Positions 54,498 to 63,031 of a stretch of 64,000 bases of DNA are shown here, in pieces. This DNA comes from Brucella rhizosphaerae (GTDB taxonomy: Bacteria > Pseudomonadota > Alphaproteobacteria > Rhizobiales > Rhizobiaceae), in assembly GCF_002252475.1 (NCBI RefSeq), contig NZ_NNRK01000025.1:248001-312000 (forward strand), read 5' to 3'. A program made the position numbers and the translations under genes. Below the pieces are notes generated by a model. That model worked only from the letters and a program-made list of their open reading frames with translations. It had not been told where the DNA came from and ran no database searches. Positions within the stretch are counted from its first letter, which is position 1. Every line of letters starts with the position of its first letter.

Positions 54498-55565
54498 ATG
54501 AAAAAGACGCTGTTGGCAATCGCCACCGCGGCCAGCTTTATGCTTGGTGGAGCGGCACATGCAGAAGATAAGCTGAAGATCGGCTTTATCTATATCGGAC
54601 CTCCAGGAGACTTCGGCTGGACTTACCAGCACGACGTCGCTCGTAAGGAGATGATCGAAGCTCTTGGTGACAAGGTTGAAACAACCTTCCTCGAAAATGT
54701 GCCGGAAGGTGCGGACGCTGAGCGTTCGATCGAACGTCTGGCGCGCGCAGGCAACAAGCTGATCTTCACAACCTCTTTCGGTTACATGGATCCGACACTC
54801 AAGGTTGCTGCCAAGTTCCCGGATGTGAAGTTTGAACACGCAACCGGTTACAAGACAGCAGACAACATGTCAGCCTACAATGCGCGCTTCTATGAAGGTC
54901 GCTATGTACAGGGCCAGATTGCTGCCAAGCTGTCCACCAAGGGCGTTGCAGGCTACATCGCTTCGGTTCCCGTGCCAGAAGTCGTACAGGGCATCAATGC
55001 ATTCATGCTCGGCGCACAGTCGGTTAATCCTGATTTCAAGGTCAAGGTCATCTGGGTTAACTCGTGGTTTGATCCGGGCAAGGAAGCTGATGCTGCCAAG
55101 GCACTTGTCGATCAGGGTGTAGACATTCTCACCCAGCACACAGACTCGACCGCACCAATTCAGGTTGCGCATGAGCGTGGCATCAAGGCGTTTGGTCAGG
55201 CTTCGGACATGATCAAGTTCGGCCCTGAAACCCAGCTTACCGCTATCGTTGACGATTGGGGCCCATATTATATCGACCGCGCCAAGGCTGTTCTTGACGG
55301 TTCGTGGAAGACCCAGAACATCTGGTGGGGCATGAAGGAAGGCCTCGTGAAGATGGCGCCTTACACCAACATGCCGGATGATGTTAAGAAAATGGCCGAG
55401 GAAACCGAAGCCAGGATCAAGTCGGGTGAACTTAAGCCGTTCACCGGTCCGATCAAGAAGCAGGACGGCTCCGAGTGGCTCAAGGAAGGCGAACAGGCTG
55501 ATGATGCGACATTGCTCGGCCTGAACTTCTATGTTGCAGGCGTTGACGATAAACTGCCGCAATAA
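54498..55565 (+). CDS. BMP-family substrate-binding protein
   Basis: 355 residues; signal peptide of 22 residues (MLGGAAHA-ED), no lipobox. KIGFIYIGPPGDFGWTYQHD is the N-terminal motif of BMP/PnrA purine-nucleoside binding proteins. Substrate is likely a nucleoside or purine, from family knowledge. Ends the operon before a terminator. Confidence 0.9.
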   Translation: MKKTLLAIATAASFMLGGAAHAEDKLKIGFIYIGPPGDFGWTYQHDVARKEMIEALGDKVETTFLENVPEGADAERSIERLARAGNKLIFTTSFGYMDPTLKVAAKFPDVKFEHATGYKTADNMSAYNARFYEGRYVQGQIAAKLSTKGVAGYIASVPVPEVVQGINAFMLGAQSVNPDFKVKVIWVNSWFDPGKEADAAKALVDQGVDILTQHTDSTAPIQVAHERGIKAFGQASDMIKFGPETQLTAIVDDWGPYYIDRAKAVLDGSWKTQNIWWGMKEGLVKMAPYTNMPDDVKKMAEETEARIKSGELKPFTGPIKKQDGSEWLKEGEQADDATLLGLNFYVAGVDDKLPQ

Positions 55566-55584
55566 GCTGTGACACCTAAAAGAG

Positions 55585-55610
55585 AAAAGGGCGCTTCAGG
55601 CGCCCTTTTT
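55585..55610 (+). terminator. Terminator of the BMP ABC operon
   Basis: AAAAGGGCGC-(TTCAG)-GCGCCC followed by TTTTT. Confidence 0.85.
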
Positions 55611-55618
55611 GCTATTCA

Positions 55619-55720
55619 GTGCGCGTTTCGATCTGATTGAATCAGTTCGGCACTCTGATATATTTTACTTGAAGCATAATCTTATCGCTCCTCGTTTCAC
55701 TCCGGTCGGATTGTGCTCTA
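55619..55720. repeat. About 102-bp palindromic repeat, Bru-RS-like
   Basis: Left half contains ATCTGATTGAATCAG (self-complementary core TGATTGAATCA) and the right end is TGTGCTCTA. Same length class and terminus as the element at 25259-25362; left half shared with 62940-62975. Confidence 0.6.
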
Positions 55721-56182
55721 AAGCGACAATTTCATACCTTCATGACTGTCAACGAAGCCGAGCGACTTGTAGAAACGTATAGCATCGGGACGAGATTTAT
55801 CAGTCGTAAGCTGCACCAGACTGCAGCTGCGTTCGCGACACTGCTCAATTGCCCATTCGATCATGTGCCTGCCTATGCCGCCGCCGCGTGCATCACTGGC
55901 TATGCGGACACTTTCGATTTGCCCGCGCCACATGCCTTTGCGTGATAGTCCCGGAATAAAGCTGAGCTGCAAACAGCCGATTGCTTTCCCATCATGTTCG
56001 ACAACGGCAAGCAACTGGTTTGGATCACTATATATGGCCTGGAACGCGTCAGCGTAGCATTGGTTCAGCGGGCTTCTGCTGTCTTCGCGAGTGGACCCCA
56101 GCGCATCATCCGCAAGCATGGCGACAATTGCCGTAAGATCGGCGTGAACGGCTTTGCGAATAGACATAGGAGCATCGGTCAT
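55718..56182 (-). CDS. GNAT family N-acetyltransferase
   Basis: 154 residues from ATG 56182. Acetyl-CoA motif SDARGGGIGRHMIEWA and C-terminal DAIRFYKSLGF. Substrate unknown. Confidence 0.88.
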   Translation of the reverse strand: MTDAPMSIRKAVHADLTAIVAMLADDALGSTREDSRSPLNQCYADAFQAIYSDPNQLLAVVEHDGKAIGCLQLSFIPGLSRKGMWRGQIESVRIASDARGGGIGRHMIEWAIEQCRERSCSLVQLTTDKSRPDAIRFYKSLGFVDSHEGMKLSL

Positions 56183-56260
56183 GAGAAACTTCCACAGGCT
56201 TGGGTTCTGAAAAACAAGCCTATGCGTTCGCATATCATTACGAAAGCCAAAACAAATAAA

Positions 56261-56283
56261 AAGCCGGAGCAAAGCCCCGGCTT
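56261..56283 (-). terminator. Terminator after bfr
   Basis: AAGCCGG...CCGGCTT stem; minus-strand tail TTTTTATTT. Confidence 0.75.
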
Positions 56284-56303
56284 AAAGTTTCGCTCAACCG
56301 AAC

Positions 56304-56789
56304 TTATTCGGCTGCGTCGGCAGGTGCTGCGTTGAGCAGACCGTAGCGTTCTTCACCGATTTTACCAAGCAGTTCGAGCTGTGTTTCGAGGAAGTCGATG
56401 TGACCTTCTTCGTCAGCCAGAAGCTGATCAAAAAGCTGCTTGGAAACGTAGTCACCAAGTTCGTCGCAGATTTCGCGCGACTTCTTGTAGGACGCGCGAG
56501 CGTCGTATTCGCCCTTAAGATCGCATTCCAGGACTTCCTTGACGTCCTGTCCGATACGCAGTGGCGCAACCTGCTGCAGATTTGGATGGCCTTCAAGGAA
56601 GATGATGCGGTCAATGATCTTATCCGCATGCTGCATTTCTTCGATGGATTCTTCGCGCTCTTTCTTAGCAAGACGCGTGAAACCCCAGTCGTTGAGCAGA
56701 CGATAGTGCAACCAGTACTGGTTCACAGCGCCAAGTTCGAGAAACAGTGCCTCGTTAAGCCGCTCGATGACCTTTGGTTCGCCTTTCAT
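56304..56789 (-). CDS. bfr: Bacterioferritin
   Basis: 161 residues from ATG 56789. Ferroxidase ligands in [26 protein letters not shown] and [10 protein letters not shown]; Met in [10 protein letters not shown] region is the haem-ligand position. Stores iron as a 24-mer. Lies after bfd, overlapping its 3' end by about 35 bp. Confidence 0.95.
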   Translation of the reverse strand: MKGEPKVIERLNEALFLELGAVNQYWLHYRLLNDWGFTRLAKKEREESIEEMQHADKIIDRIIFLEGHPNLQQVAPLRIGQDVKEVLECDLKGEYDARASYKKSREICDELGDYVSKQLFDQLLADEEGHIDFLETQLELLGKIGEERYGLLNAAPADAAE

Positions 56790-57066
56790 TCCAAGAACTC
56801 CCGAATTTGTCTCGTAGAGAACGCACACGATCCATGAACAGGATCACGTTTTCGTCCATTTGATTGTGACGAAGATGATATTCTTCAGTCACCCTTATGA
56901 TTGTTTCTACGACGTTTGGGAAGCAGCCACAGCAGCGGCCGCTCTTGGACATGGCGTTATAGACGGTGCCAGGAACGATTAATCGCCAGCAATCTTCATC
57001 CAGAAGCTGCGTAACGACGATCTCAATATCTCTTTCGGTAATAACATTGCAGCTGCAGACTAGCAT
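56755..57066 (-). CDS. bfd: Bacterioferritin-associated ferredoxin
   Basis: 103 residues, longer than the usual 64-75 because the frame continues into bfr. [10 protein letters not shown] gives C-x-C and GRCCGC gives C-x2-C, the [2Fe-2S] ligands. Reduces the bacterioferritin core to release iron. Downstream of tandem ICE boxes, so iron-responsive control by Irr is expected. Confidence 0.9.
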   Translation of the reverse strand: MLVCSCNVITERDIEIVVTQLLDEDCWRLIVPGTVYNAMSKSGRCCGCFPNVVETIIRVTEEYHLRHNQMDENVILFMDRVRSLRDKFGSSWNERRTKGHRAA

Positions 57067-57348
57067 GAAAAGTAAACTCCAGCATCTGCAATGCGCTGTG
57101 ATCGTATAAAATTCACAATGCGGAGTGACGCACTTTGTTCGTTGCTATCAACAACATTAAAAATGCCGCTAATCGCGCTCATTTTTACTTCAATATTGGC
57201 ATAATACCGTGTTGAACCGAACAAAGGTTCCTCCAATCGCAGGGGTTAAAGGCCCGAACATCAAAGGTAGTCTTAGGCAAGTCTTTAAAAACCCACCAAT
57301 TTAAGTCAGGTTATGGCTGGGGCGAGGCGGTTCTGTCAAATTTTATGT

Positions 57349-57391
57349 TTTTGAAACGTTCTAAAAATCAACAACTTAGAATTATTCTAAA
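57349..57391 (-). promoter_or_regulatory. Tandem ICE (Irr) boxes upstream of bfd-bfr
   Basis: TTTTGAAACGTTCTAAA (57349-57365) and CTTAGAATTATTCTAAA (57375-57391) each match the Irr consensus TTTAGAA-N3-TTCTAAA at all but one position. Centres are 26 bp apart. They lie about 290 bp from the bfd ATG, in a region with no other gene. Confidence 0.7.
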
Positions 57392-57445
57392 TATGAGTTA
57401 AGCACCCATCTTTAAACGTTAAATAGGCTTTTACATGGGTTAAAA

Positions 57446-57464
57446 CAGGGCAGCTTTTGCCCTG
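57446..57464 (-). terminator. Terminator of the haem monooxygenase gene
   Basis: CAGGGCA-(GCTTT)-TGCCCTG; the minus-strand side is followed by TTTTAA. Symmetric enough to act in both directions. Confidence 0.65.
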
Positions 57465-57521
57465 CTTTAAACTTATGCGCTATTTCGCCGCATGATGTGG
57501 AAAACACCAGGCTGCGATGGC

Positions 57522-57836
57522 TCAAACACCCTCGACGGCTTCGAATCCCTCGAACTGTGGCGGTCCAGCATAAAGTGGCTTGTTGTTGCCAGCGTTGCGG
57601 TGAGCATTGCGAAACTGTTCAGATTTCGTCCAGAAGGCGAAATCGTCACGCGTGCGCCAGACCGTGTGAGAAGAATAGAGCGTATAGCCTTCCTCTTCAT
57701 TGGTCGCGCCACGCAACAGATTGAAGCTTTCAAAGCCCGGAAGTTCGGAGAGTTGGGAATCGCGGTTCCGCCAAACGGTCTCGAAATCGGCTTCATTACC
57801 GATGAGAACCTTGAAGCGATTCATTGCGATGAACAT
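57522..57836 (-). CDS. Antibiotic-biosynthesis-monooxygenase-like haem-degrading enzyme
   Basis: 104 residues; ABM dimeric ferredoxin-like fold (FKVLIGNEADFETVWRNRDSQL, ESFNLLRGA, WRTRDDFAFW). Size and locus beside a haem receptor match BhuD/IsdG-type haem oxygenases, which release iron from haem. AAAGGA lies upstream of ATG. Confidence 0.82.
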   Translation of the reverse strand: MFIAMNRFKVLIGNEADFETVWRNRDSQLSELPGFESFNLLRGATNEEEGYTLYSSHTVWRTRDDFAFWTKSEQFRNAHRNAGNNKPLYAGPPQFEGFEAVEGV

Positions 57837-58058
57837 TGCTGATCCTTTCTTGCAAAGATGGACTGGCTACAGATATTGACTGGGACCATTGCACAGAAGC
57901 TGTGTTGTGTCCCGCTGGTTTTCCGGCGAGTGCGGTGGTAGGGCCCGCACTCGCCGCGTCGTATCTCGGGATATGAAGGCCACAACCGCGGTCAGAGATG
58001 GGTGGACTTCGTAGACACGACGATTGGTGTTCGGGAGTCCTGTGCCTCCCGAAAAGTG

Positions 58059-60254
58059 TTAGAACTTCTGCGTCAGCGATACTTTGAAGTAACGGCCTGC
58101 TTCTGAGTAACGCTCAGTCACGTTAGCTAAGCTGTTGACGTTCATAGCGTTGTAATAGGTCTTGTCGAATACGTTGTAGACGCCAGCCTGGAGACGTGTG
58201 CCGTTCAGTTGTTTTGGCTCCCACCACCCCGTCAAATTGACGAGACCATAGCCTGGCAAACGACGTGTTTGTGTCCCGGTTTGGGTTGAAATGGTCTGAT
58301 TGACGTAGGCTGCTGCAACAACGCTGGTGTCAACGCCCCAGGTTTCGGTGTTATAACCTACACCGAACACACCCTTGAAAGGCTGTGATGATGCCAATGG
58401 AATATTGTCATCCAGGTTCATAGCCTTCGCATAAGCCAACGTACCATGCACGTTGAAGCCGTTTACGAAGTTATGGTGCGCTTTTACTTCGATACCGGCA
58501 ATCCGTGCCTTGTCGAGGTTACGATACTCGGTCAGACCCAGCGGGAATTGGGTTGTACGGGTGGTCACGGTATCGATGAAATCACTGTAGCGGTTCACGA
58601 ATGCGGTGATCTTGCCGCCCGAATTCTGATCGCCAAAGTTTGCGCCAACATCAATGCCGTATCCCTTTTCAGGGTTAAGGTCAGGATTGCCGATCGTGCC
58701 ATACCCGGCAGACAGGTAGGTGACATAAAGCTGATCAACTTCCGGGGCTTTGTAAGTCGTTGATATCTGCGCAAAGAGCTCAAGACCTGGTGTGGCCTGC
58801 CACGAGAAGCGAAGCTTTGGCGAAATACGGCTGTCTGAATTGTTGGCATATCCGCTTATTGAATCTGGTTCATACTTGAACCAGTCAAACCGTACGCCCG
58901 GCGTGATTGCGAAAGGCGTGTCCCCGATTTCGATCCGGTCTTCAGCAAACAGGCCCAGACGATAGGAATCGACATCTGGTGTGTCCGCCTGATTGATATG
59001 CAGGAATGGGCAGACGCGCTGCAAATCAGAAGGCGTAGCGGTGCCACGGATACAAGCGTCGTCGCCGGTCATGGATTGCGTGTTCTTACCGATACTGAAA
59101 TCGCCGCCAATGGTCAGCGAGTGAGACAATGTACCGGTGTCAAAGCCGAGATTTGCATAACCGCTGGTGCCATACCGCTCATCCTCTAGCTTATAGCTAC
59201 GGCTGTAAGGCCCAGCTACCGACCCGCGACGCACTGTGTCTGTCTCATAAGAGCGCGTCATCCGCTGCCAGTAAACAGTTGCCCAGGCATTGTTTACCAG
59301 GCCGTCACTCTGGCTTTCATAACGATAGTCCAGCGATACGCGATCACGATCGTTCTTGCGACTTTGATTATAGTTTCGATTGTCGTAGGTCGTTCCAGCA
59401 TCAGAATTCAGATTGGTATCAGAGTCATAACGATTGCGTTCAGCCGTTATGCCGATGGTGTGCCCACCTTCGAGCTCCTGGCGCAGCTTGAACATGAGAT
59501 TGCTGCGATCATAATCTTTTGGATCGGCCTCGGTGCGTGCTGCGCCATATCCACCGATGTCTCCAGTGCCCTGAATTTCATGGCCGCGCTTGTACGAGCC
59601 TTGAAACAGAACAGATGTGTTCTGAATTTTTTGTGCAACAGCACCCGAACTGATGAAAGATTTGTCCGAGCCATCATAGGTGAGCTTGACGAGACCGCCA
59701 AAGGCCTTGCCGGGGGCGAGCAGATCCTCAGGTTCCAATGTCTTAAGCGCAACTGCGCCACCCATAGCCCCTGAACCAAGGCGGCTGGCATCAGCGCCAT
59801 ATAAGACGTCAAATGCGGAGAGAGCGGAAATGTCATATGCATCGCTTCCGCCGCCATTTACATCCGTGCGGACAGCCGCATCAAGATAAGGAATTGGAAT
59901 GCCATCGATAGTCGTCAGTACGCGATCGTCCTGAAGGCCACGAATATTTACGCTGCCAGTTGTCGTATTTACGGCAAGACCTGGCTCCAGCGTGTTGCTC
60001 AAATCGGTGACAGAATCGATGTCTTTTTTGCGGATATCATCTGCAGTTGTGACATTGGCCAGTGGGGTATCAGAAACTGAGCCCCTGGTTGTCCGCGTAT
60101 TCTTGATAACGATCGGCTTAAGTTCAACGCCATTATTATCGGTCGCTGCAGTTTGCTCCTGCGCGTATGCGTTTGAAGTCATCGCCAAAATTACGACGGC
60201 AAGACTTGTGCTCGCCAAGAATGACCGCTTTTGTTCCCCGTTTATTGCCCGCAT
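58059..60254 (-). CDS. bhuA: TonB-dependent haem receptor
   Basis: 731 residues. Signal peptide to NAYAQEQ; plug domain (about 55-170) with NIRGLQDDRVLTTIDGIPIP; beta-barrel with YKAPEVDQL and GNPDLNPE in the positions of the FRAP and NPNL motifs of haem receptors; C-terminal Phe. AGGAG precedes ATG. Divergent from hmuP-hmuSTU. Imports haem over the outer membrane. Confidence 0.9.
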   Translation of the reverse strand: MRAINGEQKRSFLASTSLAVVILAMTSNAYAQEQTAATDNNGVELKPIVIKNTRTTRGSVSDTPLANVTTADDIRKKDIDSVTDLSNTLEPGLAVNTTTGSVNIRGLQDDRVLTTIDGIPIPYLDAAVRTDVNGGGSDAYDISALSAFDVLYGADASRLGSGAMGGAVALKTLEPEDLLAPGKAFGGLVKLTYDGSDKSFISSGAVAQKIQNTSVLFQGSYKRGHEIQGTGDIGGYGAARTEADPKDYDRSNLMFKLRQELEGGHTIGITAERNRYDSDTNLNSDAGTTYDNRNYNQSRKNDRDRVSLDYRYESQSDGLVNNAWATVYWQRMTRSYETDTVRRGSVAGPYSRSYKLEDERYGTSGYANLGFDTGTLSHSLTIGGDFSIGKNTQSMTGDDACIRGTATPSDLQRVCPFLHINQADTPDVDSYRLGLFAEDRIEIGDTPFAITPGVRFDWFKYEPDSISGYANNSDSRISPKLRFSWQATPGLELFAQISTTYKAPEVDQLYVTYLSAGYGTIGNPDLNPEKGYGIDVGANFGDQNSGGKITAFVNRYSDFIDTVTTRTTQFPLGLTEYRNLDKARIAGIEVKAHHNFVNGFNVHGTLAYAKAMNLDDNIPLASSQPFKGVFGVGYNTETWGVDTSVVAAAYVNQTISTQTGTQTRRLPGYGLVNLTGWWEPKQLNGTRLQAGVYNVFDKTYYNAMNVNSLANVTERYSEAGRYFKVSLTQKF

Positions 60255-60409
60255 TGCCTAGTTTCTCCTGAAGGACAAAGCAAAATTCTCACGCCCGTCG
60301 GAGGTGAGAAAGTTAAATTTCTCAATAGGTTACAACCTCCCCATCCCGAGGGGAGTGTCAACGCTGGCTGGAAGGGGAAACCTTCGGGCTTGCTCTGGAA
60401 AAAACAAGA

Positions 60410-60430
60410 ATTAAACTTGACTCGTTTAAT
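60410..60430. promoter_or_regulatory. 21-bp palindrome in the divergent haem promoter region
   Basis: ATTAAAC-(TTGACTC)-GTTTAAT: perfect 7-bp inverted repeat. Located midway between bhuA and hmuP. Regulator not identified. Confidence 0.5.
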
Positions 60431-60455
60431 CCAGTAAGGCAGTGATTATTAAACA

Positions 60456-60470
60456 TGACTTTAGATGTCA
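60456..60470 (+). promoter_or_regulatory. RirA-type IRO motif (TGA-N9-TCA)
   Basis: TGA-CTTTAGATG-TCA fits the rhizobial RirA operator pattern; 68 bp upstream of the hmuP start. The pattern is short and may occur by chance, so this is tentative. Confidence 0.45.
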
Positions 60471-60537
60471 ACTAATGATTTGGTCGACATTCGGTCAGTT
60501 AACAAGACGGCTCCATAACTGGCGCAGAGGCAGAAAA

Positions 60538-60798
60538 ATGAACAGGCGTATTCACATCGACATGCAGGTGCGGTTGCCGCGGGAACGCGTCTCCAGCCGC
60601 ATGCCCGAAATCCAGTCCCGCCTTGCAGCGGACGGACAAATCAAAGCGCGCACTTCTGAATCTCCGCTAGAGCCGCAGCTCCAGACTTATGGCAGCCGTG
60701 AACTCTTCAACGGTTCCCGCGAAGTGGCGATAGAGCATGGCGGCTCTCTCTATCGTTTGAAGATCACCCGTCAAGGCAAGCTCATCCTGAACAAATAG
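60538..60798 (+). CDS. hmuP: Haem uptake protein HmuP/HemP
   Basis: 86 residues from ATG 60538 (GAGG upstream). C-terminal SRELFNGSREVAIEHGG then LKITRQGKLILNK is the HemP family signature; the N-terminal part is longer than in enteric homologues. In rhizobia HmuP coactivates the haem receptor gene with iron regulators. Followed by hmuS after 11 bp. Confidence 0.88.
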   Translation: MNRRIHIDMQVRLPRERVSSRMPEIQSRLAADGQIKARTSESPLEPQLQTYGSRELFNGSREVAIEHGGSLYRLKITRQGKLILNK

Positions 60799-60809
60799 GC
60801 AAACAACAG

Positions 60810-61886
60810 ATGACGACCCAGACCAAGCCCTCCCCAGAGCAGATACTCAAGGCACGGGCAGATAACCCGAAAATGCGCGAGCGTGATTTCGCTCAAAGCC
60901 TCGGGATATCAGAAGCCGACTTTATAGCGGCTTACACCGGTGCCGGTGATGACAGCTCAATCTCCGCTCGCCGCATCCGCGCTGATGTGGAAACCTTGCT
61001 CAAACACGCGCCTTCGCTCGGCGAAGTCATGGCGCTGACGCGCAATGAAAGCGCTGTGCATGAAAAGATTGGGCCTTTCGAGAAAACGATATGGGGCCCA
61101 CACGCGTCTTTGACGCTCGGTAAGCAGATCGATCTTCGCATTTTCCCAAAGCATTGGGTGCACGGCTTTGCTGTGGCAAAGCTTGATGGTGAACATGTTC
61201 GCCGCAGCCTTCAGTTCTTTGATGCATCAGGCGAAGCTGTTCATAAAATTCACCTGCGTCCGGCATCTGATCTGGAAGTTTATGAGCAGCTTGTTTCCGA
61301 ATTGCTTCTCGACGATCAGACCGCTGCAATTGAAACGAAGCCAGTTGCTGCAAAGGCAGCGAAAGCTGACGTTTCGACCGTTGACGGCGATGCATTCCGT
61401 GAGCGCTGGGGTTCCCTGACCGATGTGCACCAGTTTGTTGGACTATTGAAGGACTTTGGTGTCGATCGTCATCAGGCTGTGCATCTTGCCGGTCAGGACT
61501 TTGCGTGGCGTGTTGATCTTTCGGCAGTTGAAGCCATGATGAACCACGCCGTTCAGGAACAGATTCCAATCATGTGCTTTGTCGGCAGCCGTGGCTGTAT
61601 TCAGATTCACACGGGACCAATTGCGGAAATCAAGATGATGGGTCCATGGCTCAACGTGCTTGATCCGACGTTCCACCTGCATCTGCGTGCGGATCACATT
61701 GCAGACGCATGGGTTGTTCGCAAGCCAACGAAGGACGGCCATGTCACGTCACTTGAGGCTTACGACGCCAATGGTGAGCTGATCATCCAGTTCTTCGGTG
61801 AACGTCATGAAGGTGAGGTCGAACTCGCTGACTGGCGCATGATTGCTGAAAACCTTCCGCGCCTGCCACAGTCGACCGCTGCTTAA
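60810..61886 (+). CDS. hmuS: Haemin-degrading factor HmuS
   Basis: 358 residues with two ChuX/HemS-like halves (about 30-170 and 195-345), each with the GP(F/W)xxxxxxP-type blocks (GPFEKTIWGPHASL, GPIAEIKMMGPWLNV). Cytoplasmic haem carrier or degrading enzyme. First long gene of the hmuSTU run. Confidence 0.93.
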   Translation: MTTQTKPSPEQILKARADNPKMRERDFAQSLGISEADFIAAYTGAGDDSSISARRIRADVETLLKHAPSLGEVMALTRNESAVHEKIGPFEKTIWGPHASLTLGKQIDLRIFPKHWVHGFAVAKLDGEHVRRSLQFFDASGEAVHKIHLRPASDLEVYEQLVSELLLDDQTAAIETKPVAAKAAKADVSTVDGDAFRERWGSLTDVHQFVGLLKDFGVDRHQAVHLAGQDFAWRVDLSAVEAMMNHAVQEQIPIMCFVGSRGCIQIHTGPIAEIKMMGPWLNVLDPTFHLHLRADHIADAWVVRKPTKDGHVTSLEAYDANGELIIQFFGERHEGEVELADWRMIAENLPRLPQSTAA

Positions 61887-61915
61887 GAAACGATCGGCTA
61901 ACTTTTTGTTCTGAT

Positions 61916-61950
61916 GTGCATTCCGAAATGTCATCATTTCCGGAATGCAC
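61916..61950 (+). other. 15-bp stem hairpin between hmuS and hmuT
   Basis: GTGCATTCCGAAATG-(TCAT)-CATTTCCGGAATGCAC, one bulged base. No T-run. Could stabilise the upstream mRNA or attenuate. Confidence 0.55.
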
Positions 61951-62030
61951 TCGGAACCATAGTTTTTACGCATGTCTCCAGCGGGACGCCGGTTCCCAAT
62001 TTTCCGAGACATGCTTTAGGGAAACAGAAC

Positions 62031-62924
62031 ATGTCAATCATTTCATCAAGCATCGGACGCTGCGCGGCTTTGGCTGTCGTGGCTGCTTCAGTTGCCTTTG
62101 GCGGAAGCGCGAAAGCCGATACAGTTGAAAAAATCGCCGATACATCGCGACTTGTTTCCGTTGGTGGTGCAGTAACGGAAATCGTTTACGCGCTTGGAGC
62201 GGGCGATAAGCTGGTTGCTCGTGACCAGACCAGCACCTATCCGGAACAGGCAAAGGAATTGGTCGACGTGGGCTATATGCGACGTTTGTCGCCAGAAGGC
62301 GTTCTCTCGATCAATCCGACTGGCATTTTATTATCGGAAGGAAGTGGACCGCCGGAAGCGCTGGAGGTTCTTAAGAAAGCTTCTGTTCCTATCGTCATGA
62401 TTCCTGAGGAGCATACGGGCGAGGGAGTGATTGCCAAGATCGAAGCGGTCGGCAAGGCACTCGGGCTGGAAGACAAAGCCAAGGCGCTTGCAGCAGATGT
62501 GTCGCGCGATCTCGAAGCAGCTCAGAAAATCTCTGCAAACCAGAATCCACGTAAGCGCGTGCTGTTTATCATGTCTGCACAGGAAGGGCGTATCATGGCG
62601 TCTGGCACTGGCACGGGTGCCAACGGCATCATCACGCTGGCTGGTGGTGTGAACGCTATTGACTCTTATCCGGGTTACAAGCAGCTCACCGACGAAGCCG
62701 TTGAAAAGGCAGCACCTGATCTGATCCTCACCATGAATATTGGCAAGGACAGTGTTCAGAAAGAGGATCTTCTGAAGAACCCGGTTCTGGCCAATTCTCC
62801 AGCGGGGCGCAGCGGTAACATCGTCCAGATGGATTCGCTCTATCTGCTTGGCTTTGGTCCACGCACGGGGGCTGCCAGCCGTGAGCTATCTGAAAAGCTC
62901 TACGGCAAGCAGGCCGCAAACTAA
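62031..62924 (+). CDS. hmuT: Haem ABC transporter substrate-binding protein HmuT
   Basis: 297 residues from ATG 62031; in-frame upstream sequence is a hairpin region. Signal peptide to GSAKADT. TroA/BtuF-like fold with SVGGAVTEIVYALGAGDKLVARDQTSTYPEQAK; periplasmic haem carrier. Confidence 0.93.
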   Translation: MSIISSSIGRCAALAVVAASVAFGGSAKADTVEKIADTSRLVSVGGAVTEIVYALGAGDKLVARDQTSTYPEQAKELVDVGYMRRLSPEGVLSINPTGILLSEGSGPPEALEVLKKASVPIVMIPEEHTGEGVIAKIEAVGKALGLEDKAKALAADVSRDLEAAQKISANQNPRKRVLFIMSAQEGRIMASGTGTGANGIITLAGGVNAIDSYPGYKQLTDEAVEKAAPDLILTMNIGKDSVQKEDLLKNPVLANSPAGRSGNIVQMDSLYLLGFGPRTGAASRELSEKLYGKQAAN

Positions 62925-62938
62925 AACGCATCCCTGCT

Positions 62939-62975
62939 TAGAGCGCGCTTTTATCTGATTAAATCAGGTGGGCGG
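62939..62975. repeat. Left half of the palindromic repeat
   Basis: TTAGAGCGCGCTTTTATCTG followed by ATTAAATCAG: shares the AGAGCGCG and CTGATT-AATCAG core with 55619; the right half is not present. Confidence 0.45.
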
Positions 62976-63031
62976 CTCCAATTTTTGGTGAGCAGGCATA
63001 TCGCGGAATCCCGCAATGAGGACATATCGAA

